Assembly: GCF_013032455.1 (NCBI RefSeq)
Contig: NZ_WQCF01000002.1
Coordinates: 310,001-374,000, forward strand
DNA: 64,000 nt
Origin: Ruegeria atlantica
Lineage (GTDB): Bacteria > Pseudomonadota > Alphaproteobacteria > Rhodobacterales > Rhodobacteraceae
Direction of reading: 5' to 3'
Under the pieces are notes generated by a model. That model did not search any database, was not told the DNA's origin, and saw nothing but the letters and a program-made list of their open reading frames with translations. How positions within the stretch are numbered: the first letter of the stretch is position 1; every line of letters begins with the position of its first letter. Shown in pieces: positions 41,793 to 51,408 of the stretch. Position numbers and translations under genes: made by a program.

Positions 41793-43721
41793 TCAGGCGC
41801 GTTTTTCGCCGATAGTTGTCACACCCAGAACCGATAGCACCTTGGCTTCGATCTGTTCGGCATTCATGCCTGCAACCGCGTACATATCCGCAGGGCTCGC
41901 CTGATCGATAAAGATATCCGGCAGCACCATCGAACGGTATTTCAATCCGTGATCGAATACACCCTCATCCGCCAAAAGCTGCGCCACATGGCTGCCGAAA
42001 CCGCCAACGGCTCCTTCTTCAATCGTGATCAAGGCTTCGTGGTTGGCAGCCAGATCAAGGATCAATTCGCGATCCAGAGGTTTGGCAAAGCGGGCATCGG
42101 CGATTGTTGGGGTAATTCCTCTTGCCGAGAGGACCTCGGCTGCCTTTTGAACCTCGGCCAGACGGGTACCGAAGGAAAGCAACGCCACACGCGCCCCTTT
42201 CTGGATCATACGGCCCTTGCCAATCTCCAACACTTCGCCGCGCTCGGGCAGTTCGACACCCACGCCCTCACCACGCGGGTAACGGAAGGCGATAGGGCCG
42301 TCATCATGAGCAGCGGCAGTGGCGACCATGTGCATCAGCTCCGCCTCATCCGCTGCGGCCATGACGGTCATGCCCGGCAAGTTGGCGAGATAGGCAATAT
42401 CAAACGACCCCGCATGTGTCGCGCCATCCGCGCCCACCAGGCCAGCGCGGTCGATGGCAAAACGCACAGGCAGGCGTTGAATGGCCACGTCATGTACCAC
42501 TTGGTCATAGCCACGCTGCAAAAAGGTCGAATACATCGCGCAGAAGGGCTTCATTCCCCCCGCAGCCAGCGCAGCCGCAAAAGTCACGCCATGCTGTTCG
42601 GCAATAGCCACGTCGAAACAACGAGACGGATAGCGCTCGGCAAACAGGTTCAGCCCGGTGCCATCCGGCATTGCCGCAGTAACGGCGACAATCTTGTCAT
42701 CCCGCCCGGCCTCATCCACCAACGCCTTGCCAAAGACCGATGTATACGAAGGCGCGTTTGAGGGGGCTTTTTTCTGCTCACCCGTTACCACATCGAATTT
42801 GGCGGTGGCGTGGCCCTTGTCGCGGGCCTGCTCAGCGGGGGCATAGCCCTTGCCCTTTTTCGTCAGCACATGGATCAGGATTGGCCCGGTTGCCCGCGCC
42901 TTGACCGTGCGCAGCACAGGCAGCAGCTGATCCATATCGTGTCCGTCGATCGGACCGATATAGGAAAAACCCAACTCTTCGAACAGTGTGCCCCCAACGG
43001 CCATGCCTTTCAGCATTTCCTTGGCGCGCTTTGCACCTTCGCGGAAGGGTTCCGGCAACAACGAAACTGCGCCCTTGGCAGCGGCTTTCAGGTCGTGGAA
43101 TGGAGCCTCGGTATAAATTCGCGACAGATAGCTGGACAGAGCGCCGACGGGCGGGGCGATGCTCATCTCATTGTCGTTCAGGATCACGATCAGGCGTTTC
43201 CGCAGGTGACCTGCATTGTTCATCGCCTCAAAGGCCATACCCGCGGACATCGAGCCATCGCCAATTACCGCAATCGCATCGCCTAGACCTTCGGGTGTGA
43301 CGCCGCCTAAATCGCGGGCCACGGCAAATCCCAGCGCCGCGCTGATCGAGGTTGAGCTATGGGCCGCGCCAAACGGGTCATAGGGGCTTTCGCTGCGTTT
43401 GGTGAACCCGCTGAGGCCGTCCTTCATCCGCAGGGTACGGATGCGGTCGCGGCGTTCAGTCAGGATTTTATGCGGGTAGCACTGATGCCCCACGTCCCAA
43501 ATGATCTTGTCGCGAGGTGTATCGAACACGGCATGCAGCGCGGTGGTCAGCTCGACCACGCCCAGACCCGCGCCTAGATGCCCACCGGTTACCGACACGG
43601 CCGAGATCGTTTCGGCCCGCAATTCCTGCGCCACCTGATGCAACTGGGTATCCGAGAACTGCTTGAGATCCGCAGGGCGGTTCACAAGGTCCAGCAAGGG
43701 CGTTTTCGGACGATCAGACAT
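41793..43721 (-). CDS. dxs: 1-deoxy-D-xylulose-5-phosphate synthase
   Basis: A 642-residue thiamine-diphosphate enzyme that condenses pyruvate and glyceraldehyde-3-phosphate, the first MEP-pathway step. It has the ThDP motif [16 protein letters not shown], the catalytic glutamate region [18 protein letters not shown], and the C-terminal transketolase domain ([19 protein letters not shown]). Length is normal. It lies downstream of ispA (14 bases) in an xseB-ispA-dxs group common in bacteria. Confidence 0.97.
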   Translation of the reverse strand: MSDRPKTPLLDLVNRPADLKQFSDTQLHQVAQELRAETISAVSVTGGHLGAGLGVVELTTALHAVFDTPRDKIIWDVGHQCYPHKILTERRDRIRTLRMKDGLSGFTKRSESPYDPFGAAHSSTSISAALGFAVARDLGGVTPEGLGDAIAVIGDGSMSAGMAFEAMNNAGHLRKRLIVILNDNEMSIAPPVGALSSYLSRIYTEAPFHDLKAAAKGAVSLLPEPFREGAKRAKEMLKGMAVGGTLFEELGFSYIGPIDGHDMDQLLPVLRTVKARATGPILIHVLTKKGKGYAPAEQARDKGHATAKFDVVTGEQKKAPSNAPSYTSVFGKALVDEAGRDDKIVAVTAAMPDGTGLNLFAERYPSRCFDVAIAEQHGVTFAAALAAGGMKPFCAMYSTFLQRGYDQVVHDVAIQRLPVRFAIDRAGLVGADGATHAGSFDIAYLANLPGMTVMAAADEAELMHMVATAAAHDDGPIAFRYPRGEGVGVELPERGEVLEIGKGRMIQKGARVALLSFGTRLAEVQKAAEVLSARGITPTIADARFAKPLDRELILDLAANHEALITIEEGAVGGFGSHVAQLLADEGVFDHGLKYRSMVLPDIFIDQASPADMYAVAGMNAEQIEAKVLSVLGVTTIGEKRA

Positions 43722-43735
43722 TTGGCGTTCCTGGC

Positions 43736-44602
43736 TTATCTGTCCCGGGCAATAACGAAGCGGGCGGCGTCCTTCAAGGTTTCAGCCGAGGGTCCGTACC
43801 CATCCAGTGCGGTGCAGGCCTGATCAATCAGCTCTGCAGCACGGTCCTTTGCCGCGTCCAGCCCCAATAGCGATACAAATGTAGCCTTACCGGCCTGAGC
43901 ATCCTTTTGTAGACGTTTACCGGCCTTTTCCGCATCACCTTCTACGTCCAAGATGTCGTCAGCGATCTGAAAGGCAAGCCCTAAGGCTTGGGCATATTGG
44001 CGCAACGGCTCGGGGTCCACCTGCGCCAGCCGCGCTCCCGCGCAGGCGGACCATTCGATAAGGGCGCCGGTCTTTCCCGCTTGAAGGTGCGTAATCTCGT
44101 TCAATGTCAGTGGAACTGCCGCCGTTTCCGCCGCAATGTCCAAGGCCTGACCCAGCACCATGCCCTGTGCTCCGCTGGCCTTAGCTAATGTTAGAGCCAA
44201 TTCAGCGCGAATCTCTGCCGTCCCAACCTCAGCCCGAACGCACAATTCAAACGCTAGCGTTTGAAGTGCGTCCCCAGCCAGAACAGCGGTGCCTTGATCC
44301 CATTTCACATGCACGGTCGGACGCCCGCGACGCAGATCATCGTCATCCATGCAGGGCAGATCATCATGCACCAATGAATAAGCGTGCAGCGCCTCGATTC
44401 CCACAGCAGGCCAGATTGCCCGATCTTCGCCCACACCGTGCAGGCGCGCGCTTTCCAACACCAGAAACCCGCGCAACCGCTTGCCGCCTTCGGTGGCATA
44501 GGCCATCGCACGGGTCACATCCAGATCGTCCAACGCCCCCAGAACCAGATCGAAATGGCCCTGAATCCGCGCCGCATCCTGCGCCAGCTTTCCGCGAAAC
44601 AT
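43736..44602 (-). CDS. ispA: Polyprenyl (farnesyl/geranylgeranyl) diphosphate synthase
   Basis: A 288-residue prenyl chain-elongation enzyme. First Asp-rich motif [20 protein letters not shown], second motif [17 protein letters not shown]. It uses IPP and DMAPP to make C15 or C20 chains for quinones, sterol-like lipids or carotenoids; product length cannot be read reliably. It immediately abuts xseB with no spacing, so translation is probably coupled. Confidence 0.94.
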   Translation of the reverse strand: MFRGKLAQDAARIQGHFDLVLGALDDLDVTRAMAYATEGGKRLRGFLVLESARLHGVGEDRAIWPAVGIEALHAYSLVHDDLPCMDDDDLRRGRPTVHVKWDQGTAVLAGDALQTLAFELCVRAEVGTAEIRAELALTLAKASGAQGMVLGQALDIAAETAAVPLTLNEITHLQAGKTGALIEWSACAGARLAQVDPEPLRQYAQALGLAFQIADDILDVEGDAEKAGKRLQKDAQAGKATFVSLLGLDAAKDRAAELIDQACTALDGYGPSAETLKDAARFVIARDR

Positions 44603-44845
44603 TTACTGACCTTCGACAGGCGTCGTCCCGGTCGGATCACCGTCCGCATTCAATGTGATGGCGTGGACCTTTTCCTCGGCCCGTTTCAGCTCATCCTCAC
44701 AGCGCTTTTTCAACGCTGCCCCGCGTTCGTACAACGCGATGGACTGGTCCAGCGCCACGTCGCCGCGTTCCAGCTGGCCGACCACGGCCTCAAGCTCTTT
44801 CATCGCCTGTTCGAATGTCATCTGATCAACGGGAGTATCGGTCAT
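44603..44845 (-). CDS. xseB: Exodeoxyribonuclease VII small subunit
   Basis: An 80-residue protein with the XseB signature MTFEQAMKELEAVVGQLERGDVALDQSIALYERGAALKKRCE, cited in parts: FEQAMKELEAVVGQLE and LDQSIALYERG. It partners XseA, not found here, to cut single-stranded DNA. Its start overlaps the deacetylase gene by four bases. Confidence 0.95.
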   Translation of the reverse strand: MTDTPVDQMTFEQAMKELEAVVGQLERGDVALDQSIALYERGAALKKRCEDELKRAEEKVHAITLNADGDPTGTTPVEGQ

Positions 44846-45768
44846 CGGGCTGCCTTCATCAATTCTTCCACATGGGCGCGTGTGGCCTCGGCCAGTGCGT
44901 TCAGATCATACCCGCCTTCCAGAGTCGAGACGATACGTCCTTCGCATAGCTCATCGGCGATCTTGCACAGCTCGGCGGTGACCCAGGCGAAATCGCCAGT
45001 GGACCAGTTCAGATTGGCCAGCGGATCGTCCTGATGCGCATCAAAGCCGGCTGAAATGATGATCAGTTCCGGCTTGAAGGTACGCAAACGCGGGAAAGCC
45101 TGCGCTTCATAAGCCGCGCGCATCTCGGCGCCACCAGTGCCGGGCGCCAGAGGGATGTTCAAAACAGTCTCATACGCGCCGGTCTCATCCGGACGCCCCG
45201 ATCCAGGCCACAAAGGCATCTGCTGACTGGTGATCACCAGCGCGCGCTTCTCGTTCCACAGCAAATCCTGCGTGCCATTGCCATGATGCACGTCGAAATC
45301 AACGACGGCAACCCGGCTCAGCCCATGGTGATCCAGCGCGTGTTTCGCCGCAAGCGCCGCATTCCCGAACAAGCAGAACCCCATAGCAGTGTCTGTTTCC
45401 GCATGATGCCCCGGCGGACGGATGGCACAAAACGCGTTCGGGGCCTCTCCGCCAAGCACCATATCCACCGCCCGCACCACGGCTCCGGCGGCGCGATAGG
45501 CCGCATCGACCGAGCCCGGAGAAATGAACGTATCCCCGTCGATCTGGGCGAACCCGTCTGCCGGGCGCGTTTTTCGAATATCCCGGATGTAGCTCTCTGG
45601 ATGCACCCGCAACAGATCATCATCCGCTGCCAAGGGTGCCGTGACACGGTTCAGGTCCAATGACTCCAACGCGTGCAGAATATGCTCCAGCCGCGCCACC
45701 CGTTCCGGATGTCCGCCCGGTGTCACATGCCCAAGGCAATCCGCATGAGTCAAAAGGGCGGTTTTCAT
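44842..45768 (-). CDS. Histone deacetylase family protein (class II, AcuC/AphA-like)
   Basis: A 308-residue arginase-fold zinc hydrolase. Landmarks are HADCLGHVTPGGHPERVARLE, CAIRPPGHHAETDTAMGFCLFGN, the zinc ligands in VAVVDFDVHHGNGTQ, and a later ISAGFDAHQDDPLANL. It deacetylates lysine or acetylpolyamine substrates; specificity is unknown. ATG 45768 has AGGGGA upstream. It overlaps xseB, so the order deacetylase-xseB-ispA-dxs is one operon. Confidence 0.92.
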   Translation of the reverse strand: MKTALLTHADCLGHVTPGGHPERVARLEHILHALESLDLNRVTAPLAADDDLLRVHPESYIRDIRKTRPADGFAQIDGDTFISPGSVDAAYRAAGAVVRAVDMVLGGEAPNAFCAIRPPGHHAETDTAMGFCLFGNAALAAKHALDHHGLSRVAVVDFDVHHGNGTQDLLWNEKRALVITSQQMPLWPGSGRPDETGAYETVLNIPLAPGTGGAEMRAAYEAQAFPRLRTFKPELIIISAGFDAHQDDPLANLNWSTGDFAWVTAELCKIADELCEGRIVSTLEGGYDLNALAEATRAHVEELMKAAR

Positions 45769-45838
45769 CACGATCCCCTGTTCATCTGGCCAAAAATATC
45801 CTCGCCGAAGGCATAAAAACGCCGCGCAGCGGCTGAAA

Positions 45839-46540
45839 TCAATCCGGCGCCAACATATACCCTGCACCGCGCACCGTCTGCAAATAGCGCGGCTGCTTCG
45901 GATCCTGCTCGATCTTGCGGCGCAGACGCGTGATCTGCACGTCCACCGCGCGTTCCTGCGCCTGCCCCTTGTCGCGACCCAGATCTTCGACCAGCTTGGC
46001 TCGGCTGATAGGCTCGCCCGGCTGGGCCGAGAAAATTTTCATCAACTGGCTCTCGGTGGCTGTCAGACGAACGGGTTCTTCGCCCTGCCACATCTCTCCA
46101 CGTTCCACGTCATAGCGGATCGGTCCAAGATTCAAAATCTTGGTTGCTGTATCCTGCACTGGCGTTTCCGGCATGCGCCGCAGAATTGCGTTGATCCGCA
46201 GCAACAGCTCCTTTGGCTCAAACGGTTTGGCCAAATAGTCATCCGCACCCGCCTCAAGCCCGGCAATCCGGTGTTCGGTCTCGCCCCGCGCGGTCAACAG
46301 CAGGATCGGGGTCGAATGGGTTTCGCGCAGTGTTCTGGTCAGGCTCACGCCATCTTCGCCCGGCATCATCACGTCCAGAACGATCATGTCGAAGTCCAGT
46401 CCCGACAACACCCGGCGGGCATGGGCCGCATCACGGGCCGCCGTGACCAGAAATCCGTTCCGCATCAGGAACTTCTTGAGCAGGTCACGAATACGCTCAT
46501 CGTCGTCAACAATCAGCAGATGGGCATCCATATCGCTCAT
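45839..46540 (-). CDS. petR: OmpR-type response regulator PetR
   Basis: A 233-residue regulator with receiver domain (acidic pocket VDDDERIRDLL; phospho-acceptor in DMIVLDVMMPGEDG; K in YLAKPFEPKELLLR) and a winged-helix output domain (RAVDVQITRLRRKIEQD). In Rhodobacter capsulatus the petP-petR pair lies just upstream of the bc1 genes and is needed for growth. Here it overlaps petP by four bases, but petABC lies 9 kb away on the other strand. No cognate kinase is adjacent. Confidence 0.88.
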   Translation of the reverse strand: MSDMDAHLLIVDDDERIRDLLKKFLMRNGFLVTAARDAAHARRVLSGLDFDMIVLDVMMPGEDGVSLTRTLRETHSTPILLLTARGETEHRIAGLEAGADDYLAKPFEPKELLLRINAILRRMPETPVQDTATKILNLGPIRYDVERGEMWQGEEPVRLTATESQLMKIFSAQPGEPISRAKLVEDLGRDKGQAQERAVDVQITRLRRKIEQDPKQPRYLQTVRGAGYMLAPD

Positions 46541-47049
46541 GAGGTAGTATCCCGCAGTTTCGTATAGGCATGACGCATATCAGTATCCATCATCGCTTCA
46601 AGCACTTTACGAAATCCAGACACGGCCTCGGGGCCCGCATCCTTGTAAGCTGCGCGCATGCGCACGCGCTGGGCTTCGGACAGTTTCGCCTCCAGCGCCT
46701 TACCTTTGTCGGTCAAAAACAAGTGACGTTCACGCTTGTCTACGGTGCCAACACGGCTTTCAACCAGACCATCTTCGATCAAAGTCCGCAGCACTCGGTT
46801 CAGCGATTGTTTCGTCACCCCGAGAATGGCCAGCAGATTGTTTACCGTCGTCCCCGGTGCACGGTTTATGAAATGAACGGCGCGATGATGCGCTCGGCCA
46901 TAGGCCAACTGTGCCAGAATTCGATCGGGATCGGCAGTAAAGCCCCGATAGGCAAAAAACATCGCCTCGATCCCCTGCCTCAGCTGTTCGTCAGTCAAAA
47001 ACAAAAGGCTTTCGCCGCCAAAGACTTGAGCGGGACGCGTATCCGACAT
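46537..47049 (-). CDS. petP: MarR family regulator PetP
   Basis: A 170-residue MarR-type winged-helix regulator: HHRAVHFINRAPGTTVNNLLAILGVTKQSLNRVLRTLIEDGLV (central segment, cited through its NLLAILGVTKQSLNRVLRTL helix) followed by RVGTVDKRERHLFLTDKG. It precedes petR with overlapping ends. The start MSDTRPAQVF at 47049 avoids a poorly supported four-residue extension. A palindrome at 47083-47101 may be its operator. Confidence 0.86.
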   Translation of the reverse strand: MSDTRPAQVFGGESLLFLTDEQLRQGIEAMFFAYRGFTADPDRILAQLAYGRAHHRAVHFINRAPGTTVNNLLAILGVTKQSLNRVLRTLIEDGLVESRVGTVDKRERHLFLTDKGKALEAKLSEAQRVRMRAAYKDAGPEAVSGFRKVLEAMMDTDMRHAYTKLRDTTS

Positions 47050-47082
47050 GGCATGCCTCATTCATTACTCAGTGTCGACTTT

Positions 47083-47123
47083 ATGTCAGTGTTATTGACA
47101 TTCCAAGAGTGGACAGGTATCGA
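47083..47123 (+). promoter_or_regulatory. Sigma-70-type promoter for ilvE overlapping a candidate MarR operator
   Basis: TTGACA (47095-47100), a 17-base spacer and TATCGA (47118-47123) make a good promoter about 85 bases upstream of the ilvE ATG. The inverted repeat ATGTCA-N7-TGACAT (47083-47101) covers the -35 and faces petP, the expected place for autoregulation by a MarR protein. Confidence 0.6.
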
Positions 47124-47208
47124 TCCGCAGTTTCTGTGCCATTTATGTCCGCTTCGGACTTAGGTGGTTCAACCATCGAAAAATTCAACCCAGTTCAGGA
47201 GGATTCGC

Positions 47209-48075
47209 ATGGCGGGGTATGATGATCGTGACGGCGTGATCTGGATGGATGGAAAGTTGGTGCCCTGGCGCGACGCCAATGTGCACATCCTGACCCATGC
47301 GATGCACTATGCATCCTCGGTCTTTGAGGGCGAGCGCGCATATAACGGCAAGGTCTTCAAAAGCCGCGAACATTCCGAACGTCTGATCGCCTCGGCCAAG
47401 GCACTGGACATGCCCATGTCCTATTCGGTCGACGATATCGAGGCAGCCAAGGAAGAAACGCTGAAAGCCAGCGGCCTGCAGGACGCCTATATCCGAGTGC
47501 TGGTGTGGCGCGGATCCGGCGAAGACATGGGCGTGGCTTCCGCCCGGAACCCGGTACGGATGGCCGTAGCCGTCTGGCCGTGGGGTGCCTATTACGGTGA
47601 CGCCAAGATGCAGGGCGCCAAGCTGGATATCGCGGAATGGAAACGCCCCAGCCCGGAAACCATCCCGGTCCACGCCAAAGCGGCGGGCCTTTACATGATC
47701 TGCACCATTTCCAAGCATAAGGCCGAGGCCAAGGGTTGCTCGGACGCGCTGTTCATGGATTGGCGCGGCTATGTGGCCGAGGCAACAGGGGCCAATGTGT
47801 TTTTCGTCAAGGATGGTGAGGTGCACACCCCGCTGGCGGATTGCTTCCTGAACGGCATCACCCGCCAGACGGTGATCCAGATGCTGAAAGACAAGGGCAT
47901 TACCGTCCACGAACGCCGCATCAAGCCCGAAGAGATGGCTGGTTTCGAACAATGCTGGCTGACCGGTACCGCAGCCGAAGTAACGCCAGTAGGTCAAATC
48001 GGTGATTACACGTTCGAGGTTGGCGACCTAACCCGTGAGATTGCTGCCGATTACGAGGCACTGGTGCGCGCCTGA
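47209..48075 (+). CDS. ilvE: Branched-chain amino acid aminotransferase
   Basis: A 288-residue class IV PLP transaminase converting branched-chain 2-oxo acids and glutamate to Val, Leu and Ile. Features: AMHYASSVFEGERAYNG, the lysine of PETIPVHAKAAGLYMICTISKHKAEAKG, and EATGANVFFVKDG. CAGGAGG precedes ATG 47209. A strong terminator follows. Confidence 0.95.
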   Translation: MAGYDDRDGVIWMDGKLVPWRDANVHILTHAMHYASSVFEGERAYNGKVFKSREHSERLIASAKALDMPMSYSVDDIEAAKEETLKASGLQDAYIRVLVWRGSGEDMGVASARNPVRMAVAVWPWGAYYGDAKMQGAKLDIAEWKRPSPETIPVHAKAAGLYMICTISKHKAEAKGCSDALFMDWRGYVAEATGANVFFVKDGEVHTPLADCFLNGITRQTVIQMLKDKGITVHERRIKPEEMAGFEQCWLTGTAAEVTPVGQIGDYTFEVGDLTREIAADYEALVRA

Positions 48076-48104
48076 TCTTCCAAATCAGGTCAAAATTTTG
48101 AAAT

Positions 48105-48127
48105 CCCCGCCTTTTGGCGGGGTTTTT
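48105..48127 (+). terminator. Rho-independent terminator of ilvE
   Basis: A perfect stem CCCCGCC/GGCGGGG with TTTT loop (48105-48122) is followed by TTTTT. It sits 30 bases beyond the ilvE stop. Confidence 0.93.
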
Positions 48128-48204
48128 CTTTGCCTGAAGTTCAAGTTTTTGTGCAGATCGTTCAGCTGGCTGGACGAATGCGTAGTCGGGTGTAGGTTAC
48201 CCTC

Positions 48205-49155
48205 ATGTTGGACCTGCTCAGCGATATCCTCACCCGCCTGTCCCTAAGGGGGACATTCTATTTCCGCACTTCCTTTACCCCGCCCTTCGGTATTCAGGTT
48301 CCGGCCTTTCAAAACGTGGCCCGATTTCATTTCGTTCAACGCGGAGAACTAAAGGTTTACGTCTCTAACACAGGGGATACATTGCGTCTGAAGCAAGGTG
48401 ACCTGATCCTGATCCCGCACGGGTCAGCCCATGCGCTGCTGTGCAACGAGGTCAAACCGCTCGATGCATTGCCATTGGAACAGGTTCTGGACGAGGCCGG
48501 ATACCAGGGCGACGGCGTGCTGGTCTATGGCGGCGAAGATAAAAGCCGCGACACGCAGCTGATCTGTGGTCATTTCTCGTTCACCGCTCCGCCGGGGCGA
48601 CAGGGTACCGGGCATATGCTGATCGACCGGCTGCCACCCTACATCCTGATTGAAAGCTACGGCGAAGAGGCTGGGGCCTGGATCGAAGCCACCCTTCGCA
48701 TGATCGGCTCCGAGATCAGCGGCGCTCGGATCGGTGGCGATCTGATCGCCCTGAAACTGTCCGAAGTGCTGTTCGCACAAGCCATTCGCGCACATCTGGA
48801 ACATCAAAGCCCAACCGATTCCGCCCTTTCGGGATTTGCTGATCCCCGAATCTCGCGCGCGTTGACCGCCTTTCATCAGGCCCCCGCGCAAGAATGGAGC
48901 GTCGAGTCGCTGGCGCGTGAATCCGGAATGTCCCGCACTGCCTTTGCACAGCTGTTCGCAGAGAAAATGGGGACCACGCCCATGCAGTACCTGACCGACT
49001 GGCGCATGCAGATCGCCTGCCACGGCTTGACCGAGAACCGTTGGAACGTAGCGGATGCGGCGGCTGAGGTCGGTTATGCCTCTGAGGCTGCGTTTTCCCG
49101 CGTATTTAAAAAACAGATCGGCCTGTCACCGGCAGCTTACCGGTCGATGCACTGA
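48205..49155 (+). CDS. AraC family regulator with N-terminal cupin domain
   Basis: A 316-residue regulator. The N terminus is a cupin_6-type sensor (FRTSFTPPFGIQVPAFQNVARFHFVQRGE), and the C terminus holds two AraC HTH motifs (WSVESLARESGMSRTAFAQLFAEKMG and NVADAAAEVGYASEAAFSRVFKKQIGLSPAAYR, each cited in part). Its ligand is unknown. The small membrane protein 110 bases downstream on the same strand could be its target or partner. Confidence 0.9.
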   Translation: MLDLLSDILTRLSLRGTFYFRTSFTPPFGIQVPAFQNVARFHFVQRGELKVYVSNTGDTLRLKQGDLILIPHGSAHALLCNEVKPLDALPLEQVLDEAGYQGDGVLVYGGEDKSRDTQLICGHFSFTAPPGRQGTGHMLIDRLPPYILIESYGEEAGAWIEATLRMIGSEISGARIGGDLIALKLSEVLFAQAIRAHLEHQSPTDSALSGFADPRISRALTAFHQAPAQEWSVESLARESGMSRTAFAQLFAEKMGTTPMQYLTDWRMQIACHGLTENRWNVADAAAEVGYASEAAFSRVFKKQIGLSPAAYRSMH

Positions 49156-49264
49156 TCCGATCCACTTCTGAACGATCTGCAATTTTTCAAGGACGATCCA
49201 GAATTAAACGTCCGGGCGCTCTTGCCTAGTTTGGGGTCAGACCAAACAAGGAAAGGATATTTCA

Positions 49265-49630
49265 ATGTCTGTTCGTTTTGTTACCCGAACCGTACACGCC
49301 TATTTAGACTACCCGGTCGCCTTCGCACTGATGGGGCTGCCTTTCGTCTTGGGGCTGGGGCAATCAAACCCGATGGCCTTGTGGCTGTCAGTTGTAACCG
49401 GAGCGGCGGCCTTTGTACTGACCGTGCTAACCGATCACCATCTGGGGATTTGGCGGGTGCTGCCTTACAGGTTTCATCTGGCTGTCGATTTGCTGGTCGG
49501 CGTCGTTTTTCTGGCCGCGCCCAGCCTGTTTGGGTTCTCGGGCTTGGACGCAATATTCTACTGGCTGAACGGGGCGGCAGTGGTCGCGGTCATCTCGCTC
49601 AGCACGCCGGAAGAGGGTGTGACCACCTGA
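49265..49630 (+). CDS. Small SPW-like membrane protein
   Basis: A 121-residue protein with four hydrophobic segments (LDYPVAFALMGLPFVLGLG; WLSVVTGAAAFVLTVLTDHH; PYRFHLAVDLLVGVVFLAAP; AIFYWLNGAAVVAVISLS). The layout, with an H-x-x-x-D pair before helix 3, resembles SPW-repeat proteins of unknown function. A good GGAAAGGA lies upstream. It follows the AraC regulator and may be its target. Confidence 0.7.
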   Translation: MSVRFVTRTVHAYLDYPVAFALMGLPFVLGLGQSNPMALWLSVVTGAAAFVLTVLTDHHLGIWRVLPYRFHLAVDLLVGVVFLAAPSLFGFSGLDAIFYWLNGAAVVAVISLSTPEEGVTT

Positions 49631-49680
49631 GCGGCTTATTCTCAGATTGCATTGTCCCATCATGGGGCTGCTAGGAATCG

Positions 49681-49711
49681 TGAACCGCTTGTCTAACGGA
49701 CAAGCGGTTCA
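49681..49711. repeat. Perfect 13-bp inverted repeat in a convergent intergenic region
   Basis: TGAACCGCTTGTC (49681-49693), five-base spacer, GACAAGCGGTTCA (49699-49711). It lies between the ends of the SPW-like gene and cobO. Neither side has a T-run, so it could be a bidirectional Rho-type end signal or a protein-binding palindrome. Confidence 0.7.
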
Positions 49712-49777
49712 TTGCGACCTCCAAAAGTATTCCCGATTGAGTAAAATCGTCTTTTTGGCACGGTTTAGACTCTAGTA

Positions 49778-50377
49778 TTAGAAATCCACCCCGCGCTGAG
49801 CCTTGATGCCAGCCTGAAACGGGTGTTTCTCCTCGGTCATTTCTGTGACCAGATCAGCATAGTCACGCAGCGCCTGCGGCGCGTCACGACCAGTCAGGAA
49901 AACGCTGGTCTTGTCCGACCTTGCCTTCAGCCCATCAATCACCTGATCGACCGAGAGATATTCGTAACGCAGGGCGATGTTGATCTCGTCCAGAACCACC
50001 AGATCATACTCACCACTGGCCATCAGCACGCAGGCTTTGTCAAAGGCGGCGTTGGCGGCGGCGATATCACGCTCTTTGTCCTGAGTGTCCCAGGTGAATC
50101 CCTCACCCATCGTGTGCCAAGTGACCAGATCGCGTTCTTCGAAAAATCGCCGCTCACCAGTTTTCCACTTGCCCTTGATGAACTGCACCACGGCAACCTT
50201 CTGACCCCAGCCCAGCGCACGGATCACCACACCAAACGCGGCCGAGGACTTGCCCTTGCCCTTACCGGTGTTGATCAGCACCAGCCCGCGGCCGGGATCA
50301 ACTGCTTCTGAGACTTTCTTGCGGTGCTGGGCTTGCACCTTCTGCATCTTTTCCTTGTGATCCTGTGCGTCGCTCAT
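49778..50377 (-). CDS. cobO: Cob(I)yrinic acid a,c-diamide adenosyltransferase
   Basis: A 199-residue ATP:corrinoid adenosyltransferase (CobO/BtuR type) of the cobalamin pathway. P-loop GLVLINTGKGKGKSSAAFG, then VVQFIKGKWKTGE, TWDTQDKERD and LDEINIALRYEYL. N-terminal MSDAQDHKEKMQKVQAQHRKK is the usual lead helix. It is isolated here; other cob genes are not in the window. Confidence 0.96.
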   Translation of the reverse strand: MSDAQDHKEKMQKVQAQHRKKVSEAVDPGRGLVLINTGKGKGKSSAAFGVVIRALGWGQKVAVVQFIKGKWKTGERRFFEERDLVTWHTMGEGFTWDTQDKERDIAAANAAFDKACVLMASGEYDLVVLDEINIALRYEYLSVDQVIDGLKARSDKTSVFLTGRDAPQALRDYADLVTEMTEEKHPFQAGIKAQRGVDF

Positions 50378-50434
50378 GGGGAACCCTCAATTTGTGTCGG
50401 GCACACCCTAGGGGAAGTTCGGCAAAGGTAAAGG

Positions 50435-51370
50435 TCAGGCTTTGGGATCGGTAGCGGCGCGGGCCTTGCCGCGTTCCAGACCCAACTGATGCTCGCGCCA
50501 GATCACCACGATATTGCCCGCAATCACCAGCGCTGCACCAGCCAGCATAACCATCGTGGGCAATTCACTGAACCAGACATAGCCGATGACGATGGCAAAC
50601 AGCATCGACGTATAATCGTAAGGTGCCAGCATCGACGCTTGTCCAAAGCGATAAGAAGACGTCACCAGAATCTGTGCCACACCACCGATCAGACCAGCTA
50701 GGATCAACAGGGCTGCTTGATCCCATGTAGGCACTACCCAGCCCCAGAAGACAGTCAGCCCGGACAGGAACGTCGCAGTCATCGAGAAATAAAACACGAT
50801 GGCCGCTGGGTGATCGACCTGTACCAATTGGCGGATGTGAATTTGCACAAAGGCGCGGGCGATGGTCGCCCCCAGAATGCACAGAGCACCAATAGTGGCA
50901 GCAGTCTCTAAATCGTTACCGCCCAACCGGGGCCAGATCATGACCAGAACACCCAACAGGCCGATGGCGACGGCGGCGATTCGAATCTTGCGAATACGTT
51001 CACCCAGCATGAGCGCAGCCAGAATTAGCGTGAAAATCGGGGTGGCATAGCCAATCGCTGTAGCCTCGGGCAGAGGGATCAGGCCAAGGCCCGTGAACGT
51101 CAGCCCCATTGCCGTGGTGCCCAGAACGCCGCGCCAGAAATGGCCCATGGGTTTTCGCGCGACAAAACCCTGCGCCAGTTCTCCACGTGCGATTAGCCAG
51201 ATGACGATAACCGGAATGGCAAACAGAGACCGAAAGAACACCATTTCGCCCGGTGGAAACGTGTCCGACAGGGCCTTGACCAAGGCTGACATGGCGGTGA
51301 ACAGAAACACCGCGCTCAGTTTCAGAGCGACAGCCAGAAGCGGTCGATGCGATGTTAACGATTCAGCCAT
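50435..51370 (-). CDS. DMT superfamily (EamA) transporter
   Basis: A 311-residue ten-helix EamA permease, opening with RPLLAVALKLSAVFLFTAMSALVKAL, and with ATAIGYATPIFTLILAALML and SMLAPYDYTSMLFAIVIGYV. Export or import of small metabolites is likely; the substrate is unknown. It lies between cobO and the HD-domain gene on the same strand, about 38 bases from the latter. Confidence 0.86.
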   Translation of the reverse strand: MAESLTSHRPLLAVALKLSAVFLFTAMSALVKALSDTFPPGEMVFFRSLFAIPVIVIWLIARGELAQGFVARKPMGHFWRGVLGTTAMGLTFTGLGLIPLPEATAIGYATPIFTLILAALMLGERIRKIRIAAVAIGLLGVLVMIWPRLGGNDLETAATIGALCILGATIARAFVQIHIRQLVQVDHPAAIVFYFSMTATFLSGLTVFWGWVVPTWDQAALLILAGLIGGVAQILVTSSYRFGQASMLAPYDYTSMLFAIVIGYVWFSELPTMVMLAGAALVIAGNIVVIWREHQLGLERGKARAATDPKA

Positions 51371-51408
51371 GCGCGCGACCCTGCGCTCTTAGTTCGGAAA
51401 GATCAACG

